NCBI RefSeq assembly: GCF_000745215.1
Contig: NZ_JQNK01000003.1
Location: 1 to 51,322, forward strand
Direction of reading: 5' to 3'
Length of the DNA stretch: 51,322 nucleotides
DNA from: Methylosinus sp. PW1
GTDB lineage: Bacteria; Pseudomonadota; Alphaproteobacteria; Rhizobiales; Beijerinckiaceae
Both the position numbers and the translations under genes were made by a program. The notes beneath the pieces are model-generated. The model was given only the letters and a program-made list of their open reading frames with translations, was not told where the DNA came from and did no database searches. Below are positions 9,268 through 18,487 of this stretch, in pieces. How positions within the stretch are numbered: the first letter of the stretch is position 1; each line of letters opens with the position of its first letter.

Positions 9268-10321
9268 TCATTCACCGCCCTTTTCCCGATCGATCAGCGG
9301 CTCCTCGTAAAGCACTTCGATGACCGTGATGGCGAACAACGCCAGGGGCGCCGCAAGGAACGCGGCCGATGGGCCAAACAACAGCGCGCATGAGATGACC
9401 GAAAGCAGTGTCAGAGCTGGCGGCAGGGAGGTCGCCTCCGCTTGGATCAGCGGCGTGATGAAATTGCCTTCGATGAAATGAACTCCAATGTACATGACGA
9501 TCACAGCTGCCGCGTAATAGGGGCCTTGCGCCAAGGCGAATAACGCGGCCAGCACGGCCGTTATCACCGATCCTATATAGGGAACGAAGGACATCAGTCC
9601 CCCGACGAGACCAAGCACGAACGCAGCCCTGACGCCAAGAGTCCACAACCCCAGTCCAGAGAGTACGCCGACTGTGGGCCATTACCGCCAGCTGGCCGAC
9701 GAGCCAGCGACCAAGAATAGCCGCGGTCGCATCGAAGAGCCGCGACATTTTCATCCGAGCACTCGAAGGGAGTAGGCGTAAGACCCCCGACCGATACCGC
9801 TGTGGCTGCCCCGCGAGATAGATCGAGACTATTGCCATCACGACGAGCGATCCGGCGGTTCCCAGGAAGGACTTGAGGATGGGCGCCGTCGCCTTTGCGA
9901 TCCACCCCGTAGGCCCCGAAAAATCCGTTACCTCGAGCTTAGAAAATAAGTCGCGCACATAGGGGCGAGCTTCGATCTGATTTGTAAGCCATTGTAGACC
10001 ATCCGGAATTTTCTTCGTCAGTTCGTCCAACTGCTCAATGATCGTCGCGCCAAAGAACCAGCCTACTGTTCCAACAAGGGACAGGCCAATCAGCACGACC
10101 AGCAGCAAACCGAAGGCGTATCTAATTCCACACTTGTTCCCGAGAAAGCGCGCCATCGCGCTCATGCCGTTGGACAGCACCAGCGCGCCAAACAGAATGA
10201 TAATGACCTCGCGAAGCACCCAGGTCGCCAGCGCCGCGCCAACCATTGCGAGTACGATAGCCACCTTGCTGATGAAAGGCCCGATCGGGGCGACCATCGA
10301 GGTTTGGTCCGCTAATCGCAT
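9268..10321 (-). CDS. AI-2E family (PF01594-type) permease, frameshifted
   Basis: The N-terminal part has the paired helices typical of the family (VAIVLAMVGAALATWVL, LFGALVLSNGMSA, FGLLLVVLIGLSLVGTVGWF), then a long soluble stretch and SLVVMAIVSIYLAGQPQRY. A single shift near 9680, at GGGCC, is needed to continue into TVGVLSGLGLWTLGVRA, FVPYIGSVITAVLAALFA, GVHFIEGNFITPLIQ and the end at 9268. The family holds eight-helix exporters and Na+/H+ antiporters; the substrate here is unknown. It lies 134 bp upstream of the ATPase fusion on the same strand and may share its transcript. The indel could be real or a sequencing error. Confidence 0.85.
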
Positions 10322-10716
10322 AAATACCTACGCTCCAGAATGGTTGCGGGATCGCGTACGTTTCGGTGTTTGATTTCGATTTGTATCGTTCGCCCATGTA
10401 AATAGAAGATGACACGGGCCCTATCGTCGGGAAGATGGATCGTAGCGACCTCTACGTCCAGGGGTAGGTGCTGTCGGTTACTCGGCGAAGGGATTCCTCT
10501 CTCAATCCGCCGATTTAGTTACCGCGGGTTCACCTCAAAGGGGTCACGGTTCGGACCCGGTCATACTCTTCCTGCGCCGAGTTCTCCCGCCGCGGTGTAA
10601 CCGCAAGCTACCAGAAGGCCGGTCAAATCGCTTAATGCACGGCTGCGGGGCAGGTCTTCGGTCGGGTCGAAGGCTGCGGGACCTCCTTGCGAAGATGGCG
10701 GAAGCGCGTCCGTCAT
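10322..10716. other. Non-coding or unrecognised stretch upstream of the permease
   Basis: No convincing gene on either strand. The part next to 10322 (with AT-rich TTGATTTCGATTTGTATCG) is a reasonable place for the promoter of the permease-ATPase transcript, but I cannot define hexamers with confidence. Confidence 0.4.
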
Positions 10717-10741
10717 AAAGCGGCGGCGGCCACCGCTTTTT
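10717..10741 (+). terminator. Rho-independent terminator
   Basis: The stem AAAGCGG / CCGCTTT (10717-10723 and 10733-10739) has a GC-rich loop and continues into T residues. The stem is near-palindromic, so it might also act on the other strand. The target duplication of the downstream IS66 begins inside its T-run. Confidence 0.6.
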
Positions 10742-10745
10742 GGGG
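10738..10745. repeat. IS66 target-site duplication, left copy (TTTTGGGG)
   Basis: The 8 bp TTTTGGGG before the IS66 end at 10746 recur directly after its other end at 19290-19297. Eight base pairs is the known IS66 duplication length. Confidence 0.9.
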
Positions 10746-10773
10746 GTAAGCGTGATCTGAGGACCGCGTGTCG

Positions 10774-10959
10774 CTATGCGGCGGCCGCTTGCGACATTTC
10801 ACGCTTCCACTTCCAGGGAAGGAGATCGTCGATCCGGTTGATCGGGTGATCGGCGATGCGAGCGATGACGTCGGCGAGCCAGGCTTCTGGATCGACGTCG
10901 TTGAAGCGCGCGGTTTCGATCAGCGTATACATGATCGCCGCCCTTCGCCCGCCTTCGTC
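10774..10959 (-). pseudogene. tnpC: IS66 tnpC, C-terminal part (separated)
   Basis: This encodes the last 60 or so residues of the IS66 DDE transposase: [47 protein letters not shown]. It continues the tnpC part at 13540-14928 once the element 10960-13539 is removed; the shared bases TCGTC (10955-10959 and 13535-13539) mark the join. In its present state it is not translated as part of the transposase. Confidence 0.9.
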
Positions 10960-10979
10960 CGAAGCGGCTTCATAACGCC

Positions 10980-11432
10980 CGCAATCTGGGGCGTGAGGTC
11001 GAGGTCGCCTATCCGTTCCATCCATTGTCTGGCCGGCGAGCATTCGTGGTCGCCGAGCAAATCCATAACGGTTGTAGTCACTTAAGACTAACTTCCGGCG
11101 ACAACGGCGAAACATTTCTGGTTCCGGCTTGGATGGTCGAATCGGAAGCGTCGACGATCGGCATCGTCGACCTGGTGAGGTTTCCAGTTGCGCAACTGCT
11201 CGAGTTACGAGCGTTCCTCGATTCGGTTTTAGCCTCCGACTTACGGGTTGGTCCCGAAGGAGGCGCCGATGGCAACGCAATTGGAGAACTCGCAGGCAGA
11301 CTTGTTCGAGGCGACGCCGCCGAAAAGATCACCAACGTTTCCGCCAGCGCAGCGGACGCAACTCTTGGAGCAGATCCAAACCCTATTGAACGAAGCGATG
11401 ACGGCGGGCGATACGAGGGAGACGGGCGATGA
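10980..11432 (+). CDS. DUF5372-like small protein of element 1 (start unresolved)
   Basis: In the frame of 11025 the translation [19 protein letters not shown], then [16 protein letters not shown], parallels the element 2 protein at 15178-15453 (VTHPFHPLFAQQ..., AVWSLPPGWTD). The region from about 10998 to 11250 carries the similarity. No ATG or GTG precedes it inside the element, so the start is unclear; a TTG at 11025 exists but would cut the conserved HPFHPL block, and the gene may have lost its start. The frame stays open to a TGA at 11430-11432 that overlaps the recombinase start, but after 11250 it competes with the gene at 11269. Small proteins of this kind sit beside serine recombinases in many alphaproteobacteria; their function is unknown. 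Confidence 0.55.
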   Translation, partial: RNLGREVEVAYPFHPLSGRRAFVVAEQIHNGCSHLRLTSGDNGETFLVPAWMVESEASTIGIVDLVRFPVAQLLELRAFLDSVLASDLRVGPEGGADGNAIGELAGRLVRGDAAEKITNVSASAADATLGADPNPIERSDDGGRYEGDGR

Positions 11433-11448
11433 GCAAGATCGGCCCTGA
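11269..11448 (+). CDS. Small recombinase-associated protein
   Basis: A 59-residue protein beginning [14 protein letters not shown] with a C-terminal helix [19 protein letters not shown]. Short acidic proteins ending in such a helix commonly precede large serine recombinases in Hyphomicrobiales. The 3' end overlaps the recombinase start by 20 bp, suggesting coupled translation. An upstream in-frame ATG at 11248 would add seven residues. No function can be assigned; a recombination directionality factor is conceivable but unproven. Confidence 0.6.
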   Translation: MATQLENSQADLFEATPPKRSPTFPPAQRTQLLEQIQTLLNEAMTAGDTRETGDEQDRP

Positions 11449-13510
11449 TCATCTCGCGCGCAGCGCGATCGTTTACGTTCGGCAATCATCGGCCTTCCAG
11501 GTCGCACAGAACCTGGAGAGCCAGCGACGACAATACGGCCTTGCCGCTCGCGCACGCGAACTCGGTTGGTCCGAAGTGGAAGTGATCGACGATGATCTCG
11601 GCCGGTCCGGAGCCGGAGGCCGTCGTCCCGGCTTCGAAAAGCTCCTGGCCGCGATTTGCGAAGGTCGCGTCGGCGCCGTGCTCTCTCTGGAGGCGTCGCG
11701 ACTTGCGCGCAATGGCCGAGACTGGCACACGCTCCTCGAGTTCTGCGGACTGGTCAGCGCATTGATAATCGACGAGGACGGCGTCTATGATGCGGCGTCG
11801 CCCAATGACCGCCTCCTGCTCGGCATGAAGGGTACGATGAGCGAGATGGAGCTGTCGGTCTTTCGGCAGCGCTCGGTCGAAGCGATCAAGCAGAAGGCGC
11901 GGCGCGGCGAGCTCTTTCTGACTGTGGCGGTCGGCTACGTAAAAGCCCTCGGCGACCGCATCGAAAAGGATTCCGACCGTCGTGTGCAGGAGGCTGTCGC
12001 CCTGGTCTTCCGCAAGTTCGCGGAGCTTCAAACGATCCGCCAAGTTTTGGTGTGGTGCCGGGACGAGAAAATCTCGTTGCCGGCTCTGGGTGTGGGACCA
12101 TCCGCCGAAAGAATCGTCTGGCGGCTGCCGGTGTATCCAACGCTTCACCACATGCTGACCAACCCGGTCTACGCCGGCGCCTACGTGTTCGGCCGCCGAA
12201 CCGCCCGCGTGACCATCGAGGATGGACGCAAGCGCGTCGTCAGAAGCATGCAACGCGACTGGCGGAGCTGGGAGACTTTGATCCGTGACCATCATGACGG
12301 TTATATTAGCTGGGCGGAGTTCGAAAGGAACCAACGACTGATCGCCGACAACGCCAATGGAAAGCGTTTCATGAGTCGAGGCGCCGTCCGGTGCGGCGAG
12401 GCGCTGCTACCTGGCATTTTCCGCTGCGCGCGATGCGGAAAGAAGCTTCATGTAAGGTATAGCGGCAGGCAAGGTGCGCAGAGCTATCGATACGAATGCG
12501 TGGGAGCCTTCAGTCACCTAGCCGCGGCGCGATGCATCACCTTCGGCGCCATGCGCGTCGATCGCGTCGTCGCAAAGGAAGTGCTGGATCGCCTGCAACC
12601 TCTTGGCGTCGAGGCGGCGCTCGCCGCGATCGAGGCGCGTGGCCAACAGAAGTCCGATAAAAAGCACCAGCTGGAGATGGCCTTGCAGCAGGCCCGTTAT
12701 GAGGCCGCTCGCGCGCAGCGCCAGTATGATTCGGCCGATCCGGAAAATCGGCTGGTCGCCGGGGAGTTGGAGCGTAGATGGAACGAGCGTCTCGTCGCGG
12801 CGCGTGATCTGGAAGGCGAACTCGAACGGTTCGACCAAGACAAAGGGCCGGCTCTCACGCCGGAGGATCGCGAGCGACTCATGTCTCTTGGTCGAGATCT
12901 CCGGCAGGCGTGGGAAAGCCCGGGAACAACGTCGGAGACACGCAAAAAAATTCTTCGCACCGTCATTTCCGAGATCGTCGTCGATGTCGTCGGCGACAAA
13001 TTGCAGATGATCGTCCACTGGCAGGGAGGCGACCACACCAATTTGACAGCAAAGAAAAACCGCGCCGGCCACACACGTTGGACGACTGACGGTGACATCG
13101 TCGATCTCGTGCGTGCCTTGGCGCGGCAGATTCCAGACGAGACAATCGCAGCTTTGCTGAACCGCTCTGGCAAAAAGACGGGGCATGGCAATAGTTGGAC
13201 TCGGGAACGCGTCTGCTCGCTGCGCAAACAGCATGGAATCGCAATCTATCGTGAAGGCGAGCGCGCGGAGCGTGGCGAGGTCACGCTCGACGAGGCGGCT
13301 GCTTCGTTGGATATCAGCGCGACCACGATGCGCCGACTCATCATGGAAGGAGCTATTCCGGCGACCCATGTTTGCAAAGGCGCGCCGTGGATGATCCGTC
13401 GCGCGGACATCGAAAGTGACGCGATCGGCCGTCAGGCCGCAGCGCGCAGATCACGACGTCCGCCGCCTGATGACCGCCAGCATAATTTGCTCGATATTCC
13501 AGAGACATGA
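11429..13510 (+). CDS. Large serine recombinase 1
   Basis: 693 residues. The N-terminal resolvase domain has the catalytic serine in IVYVRQSSAFQV, the RSGAGGRRPGFEKLL strand, SLEASRLARNGRDWHTLLE and the long helix MKGTMSEMELSVFRQR. Next come the recombinase domain (LTNPVYAGAYVFGRR), a Cys4 zinc ribbon (CARCGKKLHVRY ... YECVG ... ARC), a coiled-coil (about 410-470) and a MerR/excisionase-like HTH near the C-terminus (LDEAAASLDISATTMRRLI). The length fits phage-type large serine recombinases. It probably catalyses insertion and excision of element 1 at a short core. It is clearly related to recombinase 2 in this window (shared SRLARN, DEDGVYD and DRLLLG motifs). Confidence 0.92.
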   Translation: MSKIGPDHLARSAIVYVRQSSAFQVAQNLESQRRQYGLAARARELGWSEVEVIDDDLGRSGAGGRRPGFEKLLAAICEGRVGAVLSLEASRLARNGRDWHTLLEFCGLVSALIIDEDGVYDAASPNDRLLLGMKGTMSEMELSVFRQRSVEAIKQKARRGELFLTVAVGYVKALGDRIEKDSDRRVQEAVALVFRKFAELQTIRQVLVWCRDEKISLPALGVGPSAERIVWRLPVYPTLHHMLTNPVYAGAYVFGRRTARVTIEDGRKRVVRSMQRDWRSWETLIRDHHDGYISWAEFERNQRLIADNANGKRFMSRGAVRCGEALLPGIFRCARCGKKLHVRYSGRQGAQSYRYECVGAFSHLAAARCITFGAMRVDRVVAKEVLDRLQPLGVEAALAAIEARGQQKSDKKHQLEMALQQARYEAARAQRQYDSADPENRLVAGELERRWNERLVAARDLEGELERFDQDKGPALTPEDRERLMSLGRDLRQAWESPGTTSETRKKILRTVISEIVVDVVGDKLQMIVHWQGGDHTNLTAKKNRAGHTRWTTDGDIVDLVRALARQIPDETIAALLNRSGKKTGHGNSWTRERVCSLRKQHGIAIYREGERAERGEVTLDEAAASLDISATTMRRLIMEGAIPATHVCKGAPWMIRRADIESDAIGRQAAARRSRRPPPDDRQHNLLDIPET

Positions 13511-13539
13511 TGAGGTGAGCAGTATGACGCGCCATCGTC

Positions 13540-14928
13540 GGAACCGGCGAAGAGATAGTTTTTTCTGCCCAATGTAAGGGGTCTGATGGCGCGTTCGGCG
13601 GCATTGTTCGTCATTTCGATACGCCCGTCGTCGACGTAGCGGGTCAAGGCCGTCCAGCGGGAGGTCGCGTAGCGGATGGCCTTTGCGAAGTCGCTCTTGC
13701 CGCTGATTTTGGCCAGCGTCGCGTCGAGGAACGCGCGTAGCTCATCCAGAATGGGACTCGCCCGCTCGCGGCGCGCGGCGACGCGCTCGGCCGGCGGTCT
13801 GCCTTTGACGCCGGCCTCGATGGCGAAGAGCCGCGCGATGATGTCGAGCGCCTCGGCCGCGGCCGGCGATTTCGTTTCGACGTGCACGTCGTAAATTTTG
13901 CGCCTCGCATGCGCCCAGCAGGCGACCTCCTTCAGCGGCGCCGGCGCGCCGGTTTTCGGATCGGCTTCGTAAAGGCCGCCGAAGCCCGTATAGCCGTCGG
14001 CATGGAGATGGCCGCGACAGCCCTTCAGCAAGGCATGAGCGTGCTCGGACGTGCGGTCCGCCGAGTAGAGGTAGAAGGCGGCCGGCGGCGCCGTCGACCC
14101 ATAGGGCCTTTCATCGCGCACCGCGGTCCACAATCGGCCGGTCTTTGTCCTGCCGCGCCCCGGATCGAGCACGGGAACCGTCGTATCGTCCGCGTGGACG
14201 GCGGAGCCGGCGCGCACGTGACGCGCGATGCGCTGGGCCAACGGCTCCAGCAGCGCCGCCATATGGCCGACCCAGCCGGCCATGACCGAGCGGTCGATCG
14301 TCACGCCCTCGCGCGCGTAAATGCCGGACTGGCGATGCAGAGGAAGATGATCGCAGTATTTGGAGACGATCACATGAGCGAGCAGCGCCGGCCCCGGCCG
14401 TCCTTTCTCGATCGGCAGCGTCGGCATGGGCGCCTGAACGATCGTCTCGCAGGCGCGGCAGCTCATCTTCGGCCGCACATGCAAGACGCGCTTGAAGTGC
14501 GAGGCGACGTATTCCAGCACCTCGCGCTCATCGGCGCCTACCGGTCCGAATTTGTTCCCGCCGCAGGTCGGGCAGACGCAGGGCGCGTCGTGGACGATCG
14601 TCTCGAGCGGGAGATGATCGGGCAGAGGAACGCGAACGGACGGCTTCTTCTTCGGCGTCGATGACGAAGCGCCGCTCTCGGCCGCTTCGCTTCGCGCCTG
14701 CCGCTCGGCGTCGCTCTCCTCCATGTCGCCGATCAGCAATTCGAGCTGTTCGATGTCGCGGTCGAGCTTTTCCGATGAACGCCCGAAGCGCGCGCGCCGC
14801 AAAACGGCAAGCTGCATTTTCAGCTTCTCGATCAGCAGCGTTTTGGCGTGGACTTCCGCGGCGAGCGCCGCCGCAAAGCGCCGCAGTTCGGCGGGGTCTT
14901 CGGGCAAATCGGCAGCGGCGCGCGACAT
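13540..14928 (-). pseudogene. tnpC: IS66 tnpC (DDE transposase), N-terminal part, interrupted
   Basis: From the ATG at 14928 (MSRAAADLPEDPAELRRF) it shows the IS66 order: leucine-rich helix (ALAAEVHAKTLLIEKLK), zinc finger (CVCPTCGGNKF, CRACE), and the DDE core with HADDTTVPVLDPGRG, GYTGFGGLYEAD, EVACWAHARRKIYD and TNNAAERAIRPLTLGRKNYL. At AGSDD the frame leaves the family because element 1 is inserted; the remaining 60 residues lie at 10774-10959. It would encode a transposase lacking only its tail, so it is probably inactive unless element 1 excises. Confidence 0.93.
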
Positions 14929-14980
14929 GATTTCATCTACCACGAAACACGCAGCGGCGCAGCTCCGGAATGGGAGGAAT

Positions 14981-15130
14981 CTATAGAAAAACTGGGCGTT
15001 CCGGCGCTTCCGGCGCAACCGTCCGCCGCCAGTCGATCCCTTCGATCAGCAAGGCCAGCTGCGCCGCCGTCAATTGCAACGCGCCCTCGACGATCGGCGG
15101 CCAGACGAACTTTCCCTTCTCCAGCCGCTT
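14981..15130 (-). pseudogene. tnpB: IS66 tnpB, C-terminal part (separated)
   Basis: Reading left from 15130 the protein is KRLEKGKFVWPPIVEGALQL, then TAAQLALLIEGIDWRRT and PERPVFL with a stop at 14981-14983. This is the standard end of IS66 Orf2. The N-terminal part is at 18534-18737, 3.4 kb away. The join AA (TT on the plus strand) is present once at each edge of the insertion. Confidence 0.9.
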
Positions 15131-15177
15131 GTAACTCACCAGAGAATGCAGCCGCCCCAAGCACAGCTCAGCAGTTA

Positions 15178-15453
15178 GTGCTGGTGACGCATCCGTTTCA
15201 TCCTCTGTTTGCTCAGCAACTGCCGTGCGTCGGCAGGCGCTACAACCGATATGGCGAACGGCTTTTGCTGCAAGATCGCAACGGCGCCGTTTGGTCGCTC
15301 CCCCCGGGATGGACTGATGTTGCGAGCCCCGACCCGGACGTCGTCATGGGTCATGGGCAATCGCTTTTGCGGGTTTCCGATTTCCTGGAGCTTGCCGATC
15401 TGGTTAGCCGCCTCAGTGGCAAATCAGTGAGGCGGCCGCGAAGCGGTATGTAA
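15178..15453 (+). CDS. DUF5372-like small protein of element 2
   Basis: About 91 residues from a GTG at 15178 (a second GTG at 15184): LVTHPFHPLFAQQLPCVGRR, LLLQDRNGAVWSLPPGWTDV, LLRVSDFLELADLVSRL. The HPFHPL start and PPGWTD centre match the small proteins usually annotated as DUF5372 next to serine recombinases; I name the family from memory. It is the first gene of the element, 13 bp from the nearest conserved end motif. Its partner in element 1 is at 10980-11432. The pairing in both elements suggests a role in recombination or its regulation, but nothing in the sequence shows which. Confidence 0.65.
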   Translation: MLVTHPFHPLFAQQLPCVGRRYNRYGERLLLQDRNGAVWSLPPGWTDVASPDPDVVMGHGQSLLRVSDFLELADLVSRLSGKSVRRPRSGM

Positions 15454-15642
15454 AGGCAATTATGCCGCCATTGTAAAGCAGATTGCGCCGCAATCCTTCC
15501 CCGAACGTGATTCTCATGGACAAAAAGCTGCACAATATCGATCATAAGCTGGCGGAAAATGGTAGGCGCGGTCTTGACGCTGGTTCAGATGGCGGCGTAA
15601 ATATGTTTACGTCAATATCGAATCACGCGCCCGGCGCCAGCG

Positions 15643-16095
15643 ATGCCCGACAGCAAGCGATCGAAGAGGGACGCCCTCATCGAGGAGGGCACATTCAATC
15701 CCACCCCGGACAAGGTGCGCGATCCGAAGTTCCGCGGCGGCGAGTTCTTCGATCCGCACGACGCCGTGCAGGTCAAATACGAGATGCTGCGCCGCGTCTC
15801 CGTCGACAAGTTGTCGATCACGGAGGCTGCCGACGAATACGGCGTCTCCAGGCCGACCTACTATCAGGCCAAGGCGAACTTCGACACCGCCGGGATTGCC
15901 GGCCTGGTCCAGGCCAAGCCAGGCCCCCGCGGTCCCCACAAGCTCGACGACGACATCATGGTCTTCCTGAAGGCGCGACTGGTTCCTGGCGAACCTGTTC
16001 GCGCCCGGGAACTCGCCAGGCTGGTCCGCAACGAACTCAATGTCGAGCTTCATCCGAGAACGATCGAGCGGGCGTTAAAAAAAACGGGCCGGTGA
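15643..16095 (+). CDS. Helix-turn-helix protein of element 2
   Basis: 150 residues from the ATG at 15643 (MPDSKRSKRDALIEEGTFN). A helix-turn-helix of the transposase/Sin type is clear at about residues 60-90 (DKLSITEAADEYGVSRPTYYQAK, written here in part). A second helical part follows (KLDDDIMVFLKARL, PVRARELARLVRNELNVELH) and resembles the winged helix of IS481/IS3-type N-termini (RTIERALKK). It likely binds element DNA and acts as repressor or accessory factor. Its stop overlaps the next start (GTGA at 16092). Element 1 has no equivalent. Confidence 0.75.
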   Translation: MPDSKRSKRDALIEEGTFNPTPDKVRDPKFRGGEFFDPHDAVQVKYEMLRRVSVDKLSITEAADEYGVSRPTYYQAKANFDTAGIAGLVQAKPGPRGPHKLDDDIMVFLKARLVPGEPVRARELARLVRNELNVELHPRTIERALKKTGR

Positions 16096-16406
16096 ACATC
16101 GCCGCGACCTCGACTTGTTCGATCCCGTCGTCGGCTCTTGCGTCCGATTACGAGGTGCTGCGCGCCGCCGCTCTCGGCGAAGCGCTGCCGCTCATGGCCC
16201 GCAGCGGCCTCATGCTGTTTCTGCGCCGTGGGATGTGGGGATGGGCGAAGGCGCTGACGGCGGCGGCAGACCCCACTCCAGAACCGATCGACCAGCGCCC
16301 GTTCGTCTCATCGAGGCCGGGCGGGCGCGGCGCCGTCGTTCATGTGCTCGCGACAATCGCCGCCGGCACAAACCACGCTGGCTTACATGAGGGGATATTC
16401 CCATGA
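16092..16406 (+). CDS. Small hypothetical protein preceding recombinase 2
   Basis: A 104-residue frame starting at a GTG (16092) that overlaps the HTH stop by four bases and ends with a TGA overlapping the recombinase ATG (ATGA at 16403). Visible features are SDYEVLRAAALGEALPLMAR followed by a hydrophobic turn SGLMLFLRRGMWGW, and no Cys pairs beyond the N-terminus. Overlaps on both sides support a real, translationally coupled gene. I do not recognise the family. It holds the position of the 59-residue protein of element 1 but is not obviously similar. Confidence 0.65.
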   Translation: MNIAATSTCSIPSSALASDYEVLRAAALGEALPLMARSGLMLFLRRGMWGWAKALTAAADPTPEPIDQRPFVSSRPGGRGAVVHVLATIAAGTNHAGLHEGIFP

Positions 16407-18487
16407 ACGCACAGATCAAAGTTCAGCGTCACCATCTCGAACGCGGCGCTTACCTCTACATCCGCCAGTCGTCGATGCGGCAAGTCGTCGAGAACGCCGA
16501 GAGCGCCAAGCGGCAATATGCGCTGCGCGGACGCGCTGTCGCCCTGGGTTGGCGCGACGAGCAGATCATCGTCATCGACAACGATCAGGGCGAGTCCGGC
16601 GCATCGGCGGCTTGGCGCGAGGGATTCCAGCGACTGGTCAGCGATGTCGGCCTGGGACGCGCCGGAATCGTGATGGGCCTGGAAGTCTCCCGTCTGGCGC
16701 GCAACAACGCCGATTGGCAGCGCCTGCTGGAGATCTGCGCCCTTGCCGACACCCTGATCCTCGACGAGGATGGCGTCTACGATCCGGCTAGCTTCAACGA
16801 CAGGCTTTTGTTGGGTTTGAAGGGTACGATGAGCGAAGCCGAACTCCATGTCATCAAGGCGAGGCTGCGCGGCGGTATCCTCAACAAGGCGAAGCGTGGC
16901 GAGTTCCGCTGCCCGCTGCCGACCGGGCTGGTCTATGACCTCTCCGGCAACGTGGCGCTGGATCCGGACCTCCAGGTCAGGGAGACAATCGCTCATTTCT
17001 TCGAGACCTTCTCGCGCGTCGGCTCCGCGTCCCAGACCGTCAAGACCTTTCGCAAGGAAGGTCTTCTATTCCCCTCGCGCCTGCACAACAGCGAGACGGT
17101 CTTTCGGCCACTGACGGCTTCCACGGCGATGCGCGTCCTAACCAATCCGCGCTACGCCGGCGCCTACACCTATGGCCGACGACAGTTCCGGCGCACGATC
17201 GAGGGCAAGAAAACCGTGCGCGCCAGAGACGATGACGATTGGCTGGCCCGCATTCCCGGCGCCCATCCCGGCTATATCAGTTGGGAGCGGCACCAGGAGA
17301 ACTTGAAGGTTCTCAAGGCGAACGGCCATGGCTATGACGCGGCGCGAACGTCAATTCCGAGAGAAGGCCCGGCGCTGCTGCAAGGACGGGCCATCTGTGG
17401 TCGATGCGGCGGGCATTTTAGGGTCCGCTATGCCGCCCGGCGGGGCCGACAGGAGGCGTGGTATGTTTGCGATCGCCCCCACAACTATCGCGGCGAACCC
17501 TCGTGCCAGTCGATCGCCGGACCTCCCGTCGATCAAGCTGTCGGCATGCTGATTGCCGACGAGATGACGCCGTTGGCCGTCGAACTGGCGCTCGAAGTGC
17601 GCAGGGAGATTCAGGCGCGTCATGAGGAAGCCGACCGGTTGCGTTGCCGTGCGATCGAGCGCGCCCAAACCGAAGCCGATCTCGCTCAGCGCCGCTTCAT
17701 GCTGGTCGACCCCAACAATCGCCTCGTCGCCGACACGCTCGAAGGCGAGTGGAACGACAAACTCCGCATATTGGCCAACGCCCGCGAGGAGCGCCAGCGC
17801 GCCCACGAGCACGATCAATTCGTTCTTGACGACGCCATCCGTAAGCGGCTCATCGCCATGACGGTGGACTTCAAGAAGCTTTGGGCTGATCCCGATACCC
17901 CAAACCGAGAACGCAAGCGGCTGCTCGCCCACGTCATCGAAGACGTCACCCTCGTCAAGCTACAGGCGGAAGGAACCACCAAGGTTCATGTTCGGTTCAA
18001 GGGCGGCAAAATCCAGACGCTCACGACCTCGAGCCCGAAATCGTCCGCCCAGCAGATCAAGACACAGCCCGGCATCGTCGAACTGGTCGACAAGCTGCTC
18101 GACGACCACGTCTATTCCGAGATCGCCGAACTCCTCAACCAGCAAGGATATCGCCCGGGCGAGGCTGCGCGCCGCGGGCGCCACGACGCCCGCTTCACCC
18201 CCAAACGGGTTGCCTATCTCGTTCACGAATACAAACTGCGTCCCCGTTACGATCGACTGAGAGAGCGGGGAATGCTGACCAAGAAGGAAGCCGCGGCGCG
18301 TCTGAATATCCACGAGACCACCCTCACGAGCTGGGTCAAACATGGCCTCGTCACCGGGCATTCCTACAACGGGCACTTTTGCCTCTACGAAATTCCCGAC
18401 AAAGACGTACCGCAAAAACAATGCAGCCGATGGAACCGTCTCGTTGACCGAGCCGCTGCCCGCGCACAAAACACCAGCGCGGCATAA
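16403..18487 (+). CDS. Large serine recombinase 2
   Basis: 694 residues. The catalytic domain has YLYIRQSSMRQVVEN, DNDQGESGASAAWREGFQ, LEVSRLARNNADWQRLLE and LKGTMSEAELHVIKARL; the recombinase domain has LTNPRYAGAYTYGRRQF. A zinc ribbon follows (CGRCGGHFRVRYAARRG ... WYVCDRP ... PSCQS), then a coiled-coil (about 400-470) and a C-terminal HTH (LTKKEAAARLNIHETTLTSW). Domain order and length match recombinase 1, and the proteins share many motifs, but they are well diverged, so two distinct lineages of one element type have entered the same IS66. It should act on the TT-core junctions at 15129 and 18532. Confidence 0.92.
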   Translation: MNAQIKVQRHHLERGAYLYIRQSSMRQVVENAESAKRQYALRGRAVALGWRDEQIIVIDNDQGESGASAAWREGFQRLVSDVGLGRAGIVMGLEVSRLARNNADWQRLLEICALADTLILDEDGVYDPASFNDRLLLGLKGTMSEAELHVIKARLRGGILNKAKRGEFRCPLPTGLVYDLSGNVALDPDLQVRETIAHFFETFSRVGSASQTVKTFRKEGLLFPSRLHNSETVFRPLTASTAMRVLTNPRYAGAYTYGRRQFRRTIEGKKTVRARDDDDWLARIPGAHPGYISWERHQENLKVLKANGHGYDAARTSIPREGPALLQGRAICGRCGGHFRVRYAARRGRQEAWYVCDRPHNYRGEPSCQSIAGPPVDQAVGMLIADEMTPLAVELALEVRREIQARHEEADRLRCRAIERAQTEADLAQRRFMLVDPNNRLVADTLEGEWNDKLRILANAREERQRAHEHDQFVLDDAIRKRLIAMTVDFKKLWADPDTPNRERKRLLAHVIEDVTLVKLQAEGTTKVHVRFKGGKIQTLTTSSPKSSAQQIKTQPGIVELVDKLLDDHVYSEIAELLNQQGYRPGEAARRGRHDARFTPKRVAYLVHEYKLRPRYDRLRERGMLTKKEAAARLNIHETTLTSWVKHGLVTGHSYNGHFCLYEIPDKDVPQKQCSRWNRLVDRAAARAQNTSAA

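Larger units (their letters stand above)
10960..13539 (+). mobile_element. Serine-recombinase element 1 (inserted in IS66 tnpC)
   Basis: The boundaries come from rejoining tnpC: five bases, TCGTC, are common to both junctions, so the crossover lies within them. The 2,580-bp unit holds a DUF5372-like frame, a 59-residue protein and a large serine recombinase, all on the plus strand, antisense to the host transposase. There are no long terminal inverted repeats, as expected for serine-recombinase integration. It is related in layout and protein sequence to element 2 at 15131-18533 but lacks its HTH gene. Confidence 0.85.

Noticed and set aside
8514..9323. 269-codon plus-strand frame
   Set aside because: Antisense to the ATPase fusion and permease genes.
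11025..11432. Treating the whole 135-codon TTG frame as the only gene before recombinase 1
   Set aside because: Its first part is DUF5372-like, but the later part is out of frame with the better supported 59-residue protein; both are listed with lowered confidence.
13882..14664. 260-codon plus-strand frame
   Set aside because: Antisense to IS66 tnpC, whose motifs are unambiguous.
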